From assembly GCF_004362715.1 (NCBI RefSeq), contig NZ_SNYC01000004.1, positions 620,001 through 684,000 of the forward strand: 64,000 bases of DNA, given 5' to 3'. Made by a program: the position numbers and the translations under genes. Numbering within the stretch: the stretch's first letter is position 1; the number at the start of each line of letters is the position of its first letter. This DNA is from Pedobacter metabolipauper (GTDB taxonomy: Bacteria > Bacteroidota > Bacteroidia > Sphingobacteriales > Sphingobacteriaceae). Positions 44,851-53,893 of the stretch are shown piece after piece. The notes below the pieces were generated by a model. It searched no databases, was not told the DNA's origin, and saw only the letters and a list, made by a program, of their open reading frames with translations.

Positions 44851-46566
44851 ATGAAAATGACAAAGAAAGCAATAACCTTAAGTTTAGGTTTAGTAGTGAT
44901 GGGTTCTGCCTCTTTTGCTCAAAGTCTAGCAGATGCAAAGAAGGCTATAGATGCCGAACAGTACCAGAAAGCGACTACCATGCTTAAAGCATTGGTAAAA
45001 TCACAAGCCAGTAAAGGTGAAAATTACTTTAGTTTAGGCGATGTTTATTTAAGAAGAGATTATTTAGATTCTGCAAGGGCTGCCTTTACGCAAGGTATTA
45101 CTGCTGATCCAAAAAATGCATTGAATTATGTAGGACTAGGTCAGGCAGATCTGATCAGTAACAACGCAGCTTCTGCTAAAACTAATTTTGATAAAGCTAT
45201 TGAAGTTGCTTCTCGTAAAGATTTTACACCTTACCTATACATTGGTAAAGCTTATCTCTCTACAGATAAACCAGATTTTGCTGCTGCACTGCCAAACCTG
45301 CAAAAAGCAGAAGAGCTTGATGCCAATGACAAAGAGCCTGAAACATTTGTAGCTTTAGGTGATTATTATGCATTGCAGAAAAAGAATTCTGAAGCACTTC
45401 AAAATTACATGAGGGCTTTAAGTATCAACTCTGCTTTATATCGCTCTACCGTTCAAATTGGTAGAATGTATAAGGAATCAAGAGCTTTTACTGATGCAGA
45501 GGCTGAATTAAAACCAGTAGTTGCTGCTGATCCTAACTATGGACCTGCTTACCGTGAGTTAGCTGAGCTTTATATGCAATGGGCAAATCAGGAACCACAG
45601 AATTTTGATGCAAAAGCTGCAGATGCATTAACGAACTACAAAAAATATCTTGACCTGACTGATAAATCCTACGATTCAAGACTTCGTTATGCACAATTCT
45701 TGTTTTATGCACGTGATTTTAAAGGGCTGGAGCAAGAAACGTCTGAGTTGGCAACAATTAACCCTAATGATCCGAAAAACCTGGTAGTTTTGAGATTACG
45801 TGGTTATTCAGCCTATGAGAACAAGAACTATCCTCAAAGCTTACAATACATGAAAGATTTCTTTGCGAAAGTAAAAGACACTTCCCGTATTCAAGCGGCA
45901 GATTATTTATATTTAGGTAGAGCTCAGCTTCAGGCACAAGATAGTTCTGCGTTGAAAAACGTTATAAAATCTGTTGAAATGGATTCTACCAATGTTGAAG
46001 CTTTAGCTGATATTGCTAAATCTTACTTCGAGGCAAAAGACTACCCTAAAGCGATTTCAACTTATGAAATTGTTAACCGTATTAACCCGGCAGGTAAAGG
46101 ATCCTTATATAACTATTACTACTATGGAACGGCCTCATATTTTTATTACGGTAAAGCATATAATGCGAAATTGAATCCGTCTAAAGATATTTTAGTAAAG
46201 GCAGATTCAGCTTTTGCAAAATTAGCTCAATTATCTCCTAGTACAATTGATGCCTATTTGTGGAGAGCAAGGATCAATTATTTTAAAGATAGTGATACCG
46301 ATCCTCAAGGATTAGCTGTTCCATTTTATCAACAATATGCAGACTCAGCTTCGGTATACCCGGCAGAGAAACAAACCGCCGCTATAAAAAAGAATATGGT
46401 TGAGGCTTATAACTCAATAGCAGGTTTTGCATTCTCTAAAAACGATAAAGTAAAAGCAAAGTTGTTTTGGGATAAAGCTTTAGCGATTGATCCAAACAGT
46501 GCTAATGCATTAGAAGGAATTAAATCTTTAACCGCTGCTCCAGCGAGAGCTGCAGGTAAGAAGTAG
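44851..46566 (+). CDS. Secreted tetratricopeptide (TPR) repeat protein
   Basis: 571 aa with a signal peptide (about 1-24, ending ASFAQ) and at least eight TPR-like helix pairs spread over the whole length. Examples are YFSLGDVYLRRDYLDSARAA, LNYVGLGQADLISNNAASAK and ALADIAKSYFEAKDYPKAIS. TPR domains are protein-binding scaffolds. It follows the PstS-like gene after 148 bp and ends in a terminator, so it is the last gene of the motor cluster. A role in assembling or stabilising the ExbB/TonB machinery is possible but unproven. Confidence 0.88.
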   Translation: MKMTKKAITLSLGLVVMGSASFAQSLADAKKAIDAEQYQKATTMLKALVKSQASKGENYFSLGDVYLRRDYLDSARAAFTQGITADPKNALNYVGLGQADLISNNAASAKTNFDKAIEVASRKDFTPYLYIGKAYLSTDKPDFAAALPNLQKAEELDANDKEPETFVALGDYYALQKKNSEALQNYMRALSINSALYRSTVQIGRMYKESRAFTDAEAELKPVVAADPNYGPAYRELAELYMQWANQEPQNFDAKAADALTNYKKYLDLTDKSYDSRLRYAQFLFYARDFKGLEQETSELATINPNDPKNLVVLRLRGYSAYENKNYPQSLQYMKDFFAKVKDTSRIQAADYLYLGRAQLQAQDSSALKNVIKSVEMDSTNVEALADIAKSYFEAKDYPKAISTYEIVNRINPAGKGSLYNYYYYGTASYFYYGKAYNAKLNPSKDILVKADSAFAKLAQLSPSTIDAYLWRARINYFKDSDTDPQGLAVPFYQQYADSASVYPAEKQTAAIKKNMVEAYNSIAGFAFSKNDKVKAKLFWDKALAIDPNSANALEGIKSLTAAPARAAGKK

Positions 46567-46584
46567 TAAAATATCAAATAAAAG

Positions 46585-46613
46585 AAAAGGCAGGGTTGAT
46601 ATCCTGCCTTTTT
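46585..46613 (+). terminator. Rho-independent terminator after the TPR gene
   Basis: AAAAGGCAGG (46585-46594) pairs with CCTGCCTTTT (46603-46612), with a T-run at its end. It overlaps the -33 element of the nuo promoter. Confidence 0.88.
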
Positions 46614-46625
46614 CTGTTATTTTTG
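46596..46625 (+). promoter_or_regulatory. Promoter of the nuo operon
   Basis: TTG (46596-46598) as -33, a 19-bp spacer and TATTTTTG (46618-46625) as -7 match the Bacteroidota consensus. It lies only 18 bp before the nuoA ATG, so the leader would be very short. The -33 box sits in the loop of the preceding terminator. Confidence 0.6.
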
Positions 46626-46643
46626 TCCCATAAATAAATTCAA

Positions 46644-47015
46644 ATGGAAACGCAAAGTGTACCAGTAGATTTTTTACCAATTATTTTTCAAATAGTTGTT
46701 GCCTTAGGTTTTGTTGTAGTTACCTTAATTGCTACCCACTTTTTAGGGCCTAAGCGTAAAACGGCAGATAAATTGTCAACGTTTGAAGCTGGAGTTAAAG
46801 TAGTTGGAAATGCCCGCCAGCCTTTCTCTATTAAATATTTTCTTGTAGCTATTCTCTTTGTTTTATTCGATGTGGAAGTGATCTTTATGTACCCCTGGGC
46901 CGTAAATTTCAGAGAACTTGGAATGAATGGAATGATAGAGATGTTCATCTTTATGGGCACCTTATTACTGGGTTTTATCTATGTACTGAAAAAGAAAGCT
47001 TTAGACTGGGATTAA
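46644..47015 (+). CDS. nuoA: NADH-quinone oxidoreductase subunit A
   Basis: 123 aa with three membrane helices (about 10-32, 65-85, 95-115). The family hallmarks are the first-loop segment KLSTFEAGVKVVGNARQPFS and ILFVLFDVEVIFMYPWAV, with acidic residues in the second helix. It is part of the quinone-proximal membrane domain of Complex I and starts the 14-gene nuo set. A hairpin with a T-run separates it from nuoB. Confidence 0.95.
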   Translation: METQSVPVDFLPIIFQIVVALGFVVVTLIATHFLGPKRKTADKLSTFEAGVKVVGNARQPFSIKYFLVAILFVLFDVEVIFMYPWAVNFRELGMNGMIEMFIFMGTLLLGFIYVLKKKALDWD

Positions 47016-47071
47016 ATTATTTAGATCGTTTCTAAATGCAGTTGGCTTAGTCAATTTGCTTCTAAAAATTG

Positions 47072-47079
47072 TAAATTTG
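47072..47079 (+). promoter_or_regulatory. Possible internal -7 element before nuoB
   Basis: TAAATTTG fits TAnnTTTG. The nearest TTG leaves only a 13-bp spacer, so a complete promoter is uncertain. If used, the start would lie in the stem of the following hairpin. Confidence 0.3.
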
Positions 47080-47080
47080 T

Positions 47081-47111
47081 GGTTCATTCTTTATAGGAAT
47101 GAGCCTTTTTT
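47081..47111 (+). terminator. Terminator-like hairpin between nuoA and nuoB
   Basis: GGTTCATTC (47081-47089) pairs with GAATGAGCC (47097-47105) with one T-G wobble, around a 7-base loop, followed by six T (47106-47111). It ends 11 bp before the nuoB ATG. Inside an operon it would act as a partial terminator or a processing and stability element. Confidence 0.65.
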
Positions 47112-47122
47112 GTTTTTGTATC

Positions 47123-47665
47123 ATGAGTGACATCAATATAGTAGACGCGCCTCCAGGCATTGAAGGGTCTGGGTTTTTTGCTACCTCCTTAGATAAGGTT
47201 ATTGGTTTAGCCCGTTCACATTCATTATGGCCTTTGCCATTTGCAACTTCCTGCTGCGGAATTGAATTTATGGCAACCATGGGTTCTCATTATGACTTTG
47301 GTCGTTTTGGTTCTGAACGTTTGAGCTTTTCTCCCCGTCAGGCAGATCTTTTGATGGTTATGGGAACGATCGCAAAAAAAATGAGCCCCGTTTTAAAACA
47401 AGTTTATTTGCAAATGGCCGAGCCCCGCTGGGTGATCGCTGTTGGTGCCTGTGCATCAAGCGGTGGTATATTTGATACATATTCTGTTCTTCAGGGGATC
47501 GATGAGATCATTCCTGTTGATGTTTATGTTCCGGGATGCCCTCCAAGGCCTGAAGCTATTTTAGATGGCTTTGGGAAGATCCAGGAGCTGGTTAGAAACG
47601 AATCCGGAAGAAGACGGGATTCTGATCAGTATAAAGAAATGTTGGCTTCATACGGAATACTATAA
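47123..47665 (+). CDS. nuoB: NADH-quinone oxidoreductase subunit B
   Basis: 180 aa from the ATG at 47123; an in-frame ATG at 47099 lies within the hairpin and is unlikely. Cluster N2 ligands are visible: the tandem Cys pair in [12 protein letters not shown], Cys in VGACASSGG and Cys in VPGCPPRPE. This subunit passes electrons from the peripheral arm to quinone. It shares a base with nuoC through TAATG. Confidence 0.96.
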   Translation: MSDINIVDAPPGIEGSGFFATSLDKVIGLARSHSLWPLPFATSCCGIEFMATMGSHYDFGRFGSERLSFSPRQADLLMVMGTIAKKMSPVLKQVYLQMAEPRWVIAVGACASSGGIFDTYSVLQGIDEIIPVDVYVPGCPPRPEAILDGFGKIQELVRNESGRRRDSDQYKEMLASYGIL

Positions 47666-48168
47666 TGGCAGAAGTAACAAACCACGATCTGATCCAGGCA
47701 CTCACTGAAAAGTTTGGTGAAAAAATTATGGGTGTTAATGAACCTTATGGTTTGCTAACCTTCGAAACGCATAAAGATGTAATCATTGCTGTTTTAGCCT
47801 TCTTAAAACAAAATGAACTTGCTTCCTTCAATTTTCTGACCGATATCACCGCGGTACATTATCCAGGAAAAAAACAGGGCATTGCCGTTGTTTATCACTT
47901 GCACAGCATGGTAAAAAAGATCAGGGTACGTGTTAAAGTATTTATAGATGAACACCATCCTGAAATTCCTACCGCAACGACACTTTGGAATGCGGCAAAC
48001 TGGATGGAACGCGAAACCTATGATTTTTTCGGGGTAAAGTTTGAGGGCCACCCGGATCTGAGAAGGATATTAAATATGGATGATCTTGGTGTTCATCCCA
48101 TGTTGAAGCAATATCCGCTGGAGGATCCAAATAGAGTAGATAAAAAAGACGAATACTTTGGTAGATAA
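47665..48168 (+). CDS. nuoC: NADH-quinone oxidoreductase subunit C
   Basis: 167 aa with the 30-kDa subunit signature near the middle, ERETYDFFGVKFEGHPDLRR, and the ending HPMLKQYPLEDPNRVDKKDE. It is a separate gene and not fused to nuoD, unlike Escherichia coli. It forms part of the quinone-site module with NuoB and NuoD. Confidence 0.95.
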   Translation: MAEVTNHDLIQALTEKFGEKIMGVNEPYGLLTFETHKDVIIAVLAFLKQNELASFNFLTDITAVHYPGKKQGIAVVYHLHSMVKKIRVRVKVFIDEHHPEIPTATTLWNAANWMERETYDFFGVKFEGHPDLRRILNMDDLGVHPMLKQYPLEDPNRVDKKDEYFGR

Positions 48169-48174
48169 GAACAA

Positions 48175-49389
48175 ATGAATCACAATCAACCGGTATATAC
48201 AGATAATGACCCGCAGAATGAATTGGTAACCCTTAATTTAGGACCAACTCACCCTGCCACACATGGAGTTTTTCAGAACGTAATCCAGCTGGACGGCGAA
48301 CGCATTGTTAGCGGTGTTTCAACGATCGGATACATTCACCGTGCATTTGAAAAAATTGCAGAACATCGCCCATTTTATCAGATCACCCCTTTAACAGATC
48401 GTTTAAACTACTGCTCATCGCCAATCAATAATATGGGCTGGCACATGACCGTAGAAAAACTGCTGAATATTAAGATGCCTAAGCGCGTTGATTATTTAAG
48501 GGTGGTGATTATGGAGCTGGCCAGGATCTCTGATCACATCATTTGCAATACGATCATTGCCCAGGATACAGGCGCTACCACTACTTTCTTATATCTTTTC
48601 CAGTTTAGGGAACATATTTATGAGATCTATGAAGAAATTTGCGGTGCCAGGCTAACAACTAATATTGGCCGTATTGGCGGCTTTGAAAGAGATTTCAATG
48701 AGATCGCATTTGCAAAGATCAATAAGTTCTTAGAAGAATTCCCGGTAGCTTTAAGAGAATTTGAAAGCTTGCTTAACCGGAACCGGATCTTTATTGACCG
48801 TACGGCAAAGGTAGCGGAAGTAACTGCAGAACAAGCATTGGATTACGGCTGGACTGGCCCTTTGCTGCGTTCAACCGGAGTTGATTATGATGTTCGTGTA
48901 AGTGAGCCCTATTCTTCTTATGAGGACTTTGATTTTGAAGTGCCTGTTGGTACCAGTGGTGACATTTACGATCGCTACCTGGTTCGTAACGAAGAAATGT
49001 GGCAGAGTATAAGTATTATTGAACAAGCTTTAGAGAAAATAAAGCTGGAGCCTGCAGGAATTTTCCATGCCGATGTTCCTGATTTTTATTTGCCTGCTAA
49101 AGAAGAAGTTTATAACAATATGGAAGCATTGATCTATCACTTTAAAATTGTGATGGGTGAAATTGATGCCCCTAAAGCTGAAGTGTATCACGCGGTTGAG
49201 GGTGGTAACGGAGAGCTTGGTTTTTACCTGATCAATGATGGGGGAAGAACACCATATCGTTTGCATTTTAGAAGACCTAGTTTTATTAATTACCAGATGT
49301 TCGCGCCGATGAGTAAAGGTATGCTGCTGTCAGATGCCATTATTAACATGAGCAGCATGAACATTATTGCGGGAGAGTTAGATGCTTAA
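48175..49389 (+). CDS. nuoD: NADH-quinone oxidoreductase subunit D
   Basis: 404 aa, usual length. Landmarks are LNLGPTHPATHGVF (49-kDa subunit signature), IGYIHRAFEKIAE and MELARISDHIICN. EGGNGELGFYLINDGGRTPY and PYRLHFRRPSF lie near the end. It lines the quinone pocket together with NuoB. It overlaps nuoE by 8 bp. Confidence 0.96.
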   Translation: MNHNQPVYTDNDPQNELVTLNLGPTHPATHGVFQNVIQLDGERIVSGVSTIGYIHRAFEKIAEHRPFYQITPLTDRLNYCSSPINNMGWHMTVEKLLNIKMPKRVDYLRVVIMELARISDHIICNTIIAQDTGATTTFLYLFQFREHIYEIYEEICGARLTTNIGRIGGFERDFNEIAFAKINKFLEEFPVALREFESLLNRNRIFIDRTAKVAEVTAEQALDYGWTGPLLRSTGVDYDVRVSEPYSSYEDFDFEVPVGTSGDIYDRYLVRNEEMWQSISIIEQALEKIKLEPAGIFHADVPDFYLPAKEEVYNNMEALIYHFKIVMGEIDAPKAEVYHAVEGGNGELGFYLINDGGRTPYRLHFRRPSFINYQMFAPMSKGMLLSDAIINMSSMNIIAGELDA

Positions 49390-49894
49390 AGTAGAAGAAC
49401 AACAACCTGTAGAATTTTCAGCAGCTTTAATTGAAAAGTTTGATGAAATAATTAGCAGATACCCTCAGGGTAAACATAAATCTGCCTTATTACCGATGCT
49501 TCATGAAACGCAGGCGGAACTGGGCTGGTTAAGCACTTCAGCAATGGATAAGGTTGCTGCACATTTAGACATATTGCCAATTGAGGTATATGAGGTGGCT
49601 TCCTTTTACAGCATGTACTTTTTAAGACCTCAGGGTAAATACGTTCTGGAAGTTTGCAGAACCGGACCTTGTTGTTTGGTAGGCGCAGAAAAAATTATGA
49701 ACCACATTGAGCAAAGCCTTGGGGTTAAAGAAGGTGAAGTTACACCTGATGGCTTATTTAGCTGGAGAGGTGTAGAGTGCCTTGCTGCTTGTGGTTATGG
49801 TCCGGTGCTTCAAATTGGCCCGGAATATACATTTTACGAAAACCTTGATGCACAAAAGGTTGACGAATTGATTCAAGACTTACGCAAGAAATAA
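49382..49894 (+). CDS. nuoE: NADH-quinone oxidoreductase subunit E
   Basis: 170 aa thioredoxin-like ferredoxin. The 2Fe-2S (N1a) ligands are the Cys of VCRTGPCCLVG and of VECLAACGYGP. It works with NuoF in the NADH-oxidising module. It overlaps nuoD by 8 bp and touches nuoF (TAATG). Confidence 0.95.
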   Translation: MLKVEEQQPVEFSAALIEKFDEIISRYPQGKHKSALLPMLHETQAELGWLSTSAMDKVAAHLDILPIEVYEVASFYSMYFLRPQGKYVLEVCRTGPCCLVGAEKIMNHIEQSLGVKEGEVTPDGLFSWRGVECLAACGYGPVLQIGPEYTFYENLDAQKVDELIQDLRKK

Positions 49895-51261
49895 TGGCCC
49901 GTAAACTCTTATTAGAACATATAAACGTACCCGGGATCCATACACTGGATGTCTATCGCCAAAAAGGCGGGTACCGCGCTGTGGAAAAGGCTTTAAAAAC
50001 CCTAAGTCCTGATGAAGTGGTTGAGGAAGTTAAAAAGTCCGGATTACGCGGCCGTGGTGGTGCAGGATTCCCTACGGGGATGAAATGGAGCTTTCTTGCA
50101 AAACCAGAGGGCGTAGCACGTTACCTGGTATGCAATGCGGATGAATCTGAGCCGGGTACATTTAAAGACCGTTACCTGATGACGCATATTCCCCATGCGC
50201 TGATTGAAGGAATGATCGTTGCCAGCTTTGCCCTCGGTGCAAATACCTCTTACATTTATGTGAGAGGGGAGATGATGCCGCAGATCCGTATTCTGGAACG
50301 CGCCATTGCCGAAGCAAAAAATGCCGGTTTTCTTGGAAAAAATATTTTAGGTTCAGGTTATGACCTGGAACTATATGTACAACCAGGTGGTGGTGCTTAT
50401 ATCTGCGGTGAAGAAACTGCGCTATTGGAATCACTGGAAGGTAAACGTGGTAATCCGCGGATCAAACCTCCTTTTCCAGCTATTGCTGGTTTATATGGCT
50501 GTCCAACTGTAGTAAATAATGTAGAGTCTATTGCAGCTGTTGTTCCAATTATTAACGATGGCGGAGATGAATATGCAAAAGTTGGGATTGGGCGCAGTAC
50601 CGGAACCAAGCTGATCTCAGCTTCTGGTAATTTAGTCAGACCAGGGGTTTATGAAATTGAACTGGGTCTGCCTGTTGAAGAATTTATCTATTCTGATGAA
50701 TATTGTGGTGGTATTGCGAATGGTAAAAGGTTAAAGGCTACCGTAGCCGGCGGATCTTCTGTTCCCGTATTGCCAGCAAATCTAACCTTGAAGCTTGCCA
50801 ATGGCGAGCCTCGCTTGATGAGTTATGAATCTTTATCTGAAGGTGGCTTTGCTACCGGAACGATGATGGGATCTGGTGGTTTCATTGCGTTTGATGAAGA
50901 CCAGTGTATTGTTCGCAATACCTGGAACTTTGCCCGTTTTTATCACCATGAAAGCTGTGGTCAGTGTTCTCCATGTCGTGAAGGAACAGGATGGATGGAA
51001 AAAGTATTGCACAGACTGGAATATGGCCACGGTAAAATGAGTGATATCGACTTATTGGTTGATGTTTCTAAAAAAATTGAAGGAAATACCATTTGTCCGC
51101 TGGGCGATGCTGCGGCATGGCCGGTTGCAAGTGCTATACGCCATTTTAGAGATGAATTTGAGTGGCATGTTAAAGAGCCGGTTAAAAGTTTAGATACAAA
51201 TTATGGTTTGGCTAATTATGCTGAACCGATTGCTAAAGCAGAAGTTACGACAGGAAATTAA
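49894..51261 (+). CDS. nuoF: NADH-quinone oxidoreductase subunit F
   Basis: 455 aa. FMN/NADH-binding segments are GLRGRGGAGFPTGMKW and CNADESEPGTFKDR; GAYICGEETALLESLEGKRG follows. The N3 4Fe-4S cluster ligands lie in HHESCGQCSPCREGTGWM with a later Cys in NTICPLGDAAAW. It oxidises NADH and passes electrons into the Fe-S chain. Confidence 0.96.
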   Translation: MARKLLLEHINVPGIHTLDVYRQKGGYRAVEKALKTLSPDEVVEEVKKSGLRGRGGAGFPTGMKWSFLAKPEGVARYLVCNADESEPGTFKDRYLMTHIPHALIEGMIVASFALGANTSYIYVRGEMMPQIRILERAIAEAKNAGFLGKNILGSGYDLELYVQPGGGAYICGEETALLESLEGKRGNPRIKPPFPAIAGLYGCPTVVNNVESIAAVVPIINDGGDEYAKVGIGRSTGTKLISASGNLVRPGVYEIELGLPVEEFIYSDEYCGGIANGKRLKATVAGGSSVPVLPANLTLKLANGEPRLMSYESLSEGGFATGTMMGSGGFIAFDEDQCIVRNTWNFARFYHHESCGQCSPCREGTGWMEKVLHRLEYGHGKMSDIDLLVDVSKKIEGNTICPLGDAAAWPVASAIRHFRDEFEWHVKEPVKSLDTNYGLANYAEPIAKAEVTTGN

Positions 51262-51266
51262 CAATC

Positions 51267-52271
51267 ATGAGTGATAAAGTTAAGGTAACCATAGACGGGA
51301 TAACAGTAGAAGTAGAACCCGGTACAAGCATTCTAAATGCCGCAAGGCAGATAGGCGGCGATATTGTGCCTCCTGCAATGTGCTATTATTCTAAATTAGA
51401 AGGCAGTGGCGGAAAATGCCGTACCTGCATCGTTAAGGTAAGTAAGGGCTCTGAAAAAGATCCGCGTCCAATGCCTAAGCTGGTGGCGTCTTGCCGTACC
51501 ACGGTGATGGATGGGATGGAAGTTCAGAACATTACTTCCCCTGAAGTAATTGAAGCACGCAGCGGCGTTGTAGAAATGCTGCTGATCAACCATCCGCTGG
51601 ATTGTCCGGTATGTGACCAGGCTGGTGAATGCGATCTTCAAAACCTTGGGTATGAACATGGCCTTCAAAAAACAAGATATGAGTTTGAACGCAGAACGTT
51701 TGAACGTATTGATATAGGCGATAAGATCCAGTTACATATGAACAGGTGCATTTTGTGCTACCGTTGTGTATTTACTGCCGATCAGATCACCAATAAACGT
51801 GTTCACGGAATACTAAACCGCGGAGATCATTCGGAAATTTCTACCTATATCCAAACCGCAGTTGACAATGACTTTTCTGGAAACGTAATTGACGTTTGTC
51901 CGGTTGGTGCGTTAACCGATAGAACATTCAGGTTTAGAAACCGGGTATGGTTTACCAAACCAATTGATGCCCACCGTGATTGCCCAACCTGCAGTGGTAA
52001 GGTAACGCTATGGTATAAAGGTGAAGATGTTTTACGTGTTACTGCCCGTAAAGATATTTATGGTGAAGTAGAAGAGTTTATCTGCAATACTTGTCGCTTT
52101 GATAAGAAAAAAACTGCCGACTGGACCATTGAGCATCCTACACACATCAGCGATGCTTCTGTAATTGCTTCTAACCATTACGAAACCCTAATGCCGCTGC
52201 CGGTTATTCAAAACAACCAGAAATTGCAGCAGGCCAATCAGGTTGAACTAGAAAAAACAGCTAAATTCTAA
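51267..52271 (+). CDS. nuoG: NADH-quinone oxidoreductase subunit G, short form
   Basis: 334 aa, far shorter than the roughly 700-900 aa of proteobacterial NuoG. It keeps the N-terminal ferredoxin-like part (2Fe-2S: Cys in AMCYYSKLEG and GGKCRTCIV, plus VASCRTTV). The DCPVCDQAGECDLQN segment and the 4Fe-4S region NRCILCYRC...DVCPVGALTD are also present. The chain then stops near the start of the molybdopterin-oxidoreductase-like domain, where CPTCSGKVTLWYK would begin it. The truncation looks like a lineage trait: the end is clean and the next gene follows immediately. Confidence 0.93.
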   Translation: MSDKVKVTIDGITVEVEPGTSILNAARQIGGDIVPPAMCYYSKLEGSGGKCRTCIVKVSKGSEKDPRPMPKLVASCRTTVMDGMEVQNITSPEVIEARSGVVEMLLINHPLDCPVCDQAGECDLQNLGYEHGLQKTRYEFERRTFERIDIGDKIQLHMNRCILCYRCVFTADQITNKRVHGILNRGDHSEISTYIQTAVDNDFSGNVIDVCPVGALTDRTFRFRNRVWFTKPIDAHRDCPTCSGKVTLWYKGEDVLRVTARKDIYGEVEEFICNTCRFDKKKTADWTIEHPTHISDASVIASNHYETLMPLPVIQNNQKLQQANQVELEKTAKF

Positions 52272-53308
52272 TGGATATAACGTTTGTAATAGAAAAATTT
52301 ATACTCGTAACCATCATCTTCGCCATTAGCTTAGTGATTGCGATGTATTCTACTTATGCAGAGCGTAAAGTTGCTGCTTTTTTACAAGACAGGCTTGGAC
52401 CAGACCGTGCAGGCCCTTTTGGTATGCTTCAGCCATTGGCTGATGGTTTAAAGATGTTCATGAAAGAAGAGATCATTCCTACCAATTCCAGCAAATGGCT
52501 GTTTATGGTTGGACCTGGCCTGGCCATGCTTACCGCATGTATTGGTACTGCAGTGATTCCATGGGGTAGTGCCATTACCATTGGCGACCGTATCGTCCCC
52601 TTACAGGTTGCCGATATCAACGTTGGGATCCTTTATATTTTTGGGGTGGTTTCTCTTGGTGTTTATGGTGTAATGATCGGTGGATGGGCATCAAACAATA
52701 AGTATTCCTTATTAAGTGCTATTCGTGCGGCATCACAAAATATCAGCTATGAAATTGCAATGGGCTTATCTATCATTGCTTTATTGCTGGTAACCAATAC
52801 CATGAGCCTGAAAGAGATTGTAGAGCAGCAGCATGGCTGGCACTGGAATGTGCTTTATCAGCCGCTTGGCTTCATTATCTTTATTGTTTGCTCTTTTGCT
52901 GAAACGAACCGTGCACCATTTGATCTTCCGGAGTGTGAAACTGAGCTTATTGGTGGTTATCATACAGAATACTCTTCCATGAAACTTGGTTTTTACCTGT
53001 TTGCAGAATACATCAACATGTTTGTTTCTTCTGCAGTAATGGCAACCTTATACTTTGGTGGTTATAACTATCCGGGAATGGATTGGGTACTTGTACATGC
53101 CGGTCCGGTTATAGGTCCATTAATTGGAACGGTGGTGTTCTTTATGAAGATATTTACATTTATATTCTTCTTCATGTGGGTACGCTGGACCATTCCACGT
53201 TTCCGTTATGATCAGTTGATGCATTTGGGCTGGAAAGGTTTAATCCCGCTGGCCATAGCGAATATTATCATCACAGGTATTGTGATTGCAATTATTGAGA
53301 AATTTTAA
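52271..53308 (+). CDS. nuoH: NADH-quinone oxidoreductase subunit H
   Basis: 345 aa with about eight membrane helices. Landmarks are AERKVAAFLQDRLGPDRAGP in loop 1 and EIAMGLSIIALLL. The acidic quinone-side segment AETNRAPFDLPECETELIGG is followed by YHTEYSSMKLGFYLFAEYIN. It connects the peripheral arm to the proton-pumping membrane arm. It shares a base with the nuoG stop (TAATG). Confidence 0.96.
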   Translation: MDITFVIEKFILVTIIFAISLVIAMYSTYAERKVAAFLQDRLGPDRAGPFGMLQPLADGLKMFMKEEIIPTNSSKWLFMVGPGLAMLTACIGTAVIPWGSAITIGDRIVPLQVADINVGILYIFGVVSLGVYGVMIGGWASNNKYSLLSAIRAASQNISYEIAMGLSIIALLLVTNTMSLKEIVEQQHGWHWNVLYQPLGFIIFIVCSFAETNRAPFDLPECETELIGGYHTEYSSMKLGFYLFAEYINMFVSSAVMATLYFGGYNYPGMDWVLVHAGPVIGPLIGTVVFFMKIFTFIFFFMWVRWTIPRFRYDQLMHLGWKGLIPLAIANIIITGIVIAIIEKF

Positions 53309-53331
53309 TCATCCGCATTTGCGGTTTATAT

Positions 53332-53338
53332 AAGGAGG
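53332..53338 (+). promoter_or_regulatory. nuoI: Strong Shine-Dalgarno sequence before nuoI
   Basis: AAGGAGG lies 4 bases before the nuoI ATG. Most genes in this window lack such a site, as expected in Bacteroidota, so it stands out. A small inverted repeat (CCGC...GCGG) precedes it. Confidence 0.6.
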
Positions 53339-53342
53339 TTTA

Positions 53343-53843
53343 ATGGAACCATTAACCAGTAAAAAGAAAGTATTAGAACAAAAGCCACTTACATTTGCAG
53401 AGCGCATGTACCTGCCTGCTATTGCCAAGGGCCTGTCTATTACAATAAGCCACTTATTTAAAAAAGAGGCAACCATAAGATACCCGGAAGAGCAACGGGA
53501 GTTTTCTACTAATTTTAGAGGGATGCACTCTCTTAAAAGAGATGAAGAAGGCAGAGAGCGCTGTACCGCATGCGGTCTGTGTGCCCTGTCTTGTCCTGCC
53601 GAGGCAATCACCATGATCGCTGCCGAACGCAAAACTGAAGAGAAAGCGTTGTATCGTGAAGAAAAATATGCTGCTGTGTATGAAATTAACATGCTGCGCT
53701 GCATCTTTTGTGGTCTGTGCGAAGAAGCCTGTCCAAAAGAAGCCATCTATCTGGATGGCCCTATTGTACCTTCAGATTACCTTCGTAAAGACTTTATCTA
53801 CGGTAAGGATAAATTGGTTGAACAGCCATTGGTAAATAAATAA
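53343..53843 (+). CDS. nuoI: NADH-quinone oxidoreductase subunit I
   Basis: 166 aa ferredoxin-like protein with two 4Fe-4S motifs: CTACGLCALSCPAEA and CIFCGLCEEACPKEA (CxxCxxCxxxCP). These are clusters N6a and N6b, which carry electrons toward NuoB. An unusual strong ribosome-binding site precedes the start. It follows nuoH after a 34-bp gap. Confidence 0.96.
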   Translation: MEPLTSKKKVLEQKPLTFAERMYLPAIAKGLSITISHLFKKEATIRYPEEQREFSTNFRGMHSLKRDEEGRERCTACGLCALSCPAEAITMIAAERKTEEKALYREEKYAAVYEINMLRCIFCGLCEEACPKEAIYLDGPIVPSDYLRKDFIYGKDKLVEQPLVNK

Positions 53844-53893
53844 TTAGTACAATGGCTGCAAGGCCTTAATATAAACAGTTTAAACATAAATAA

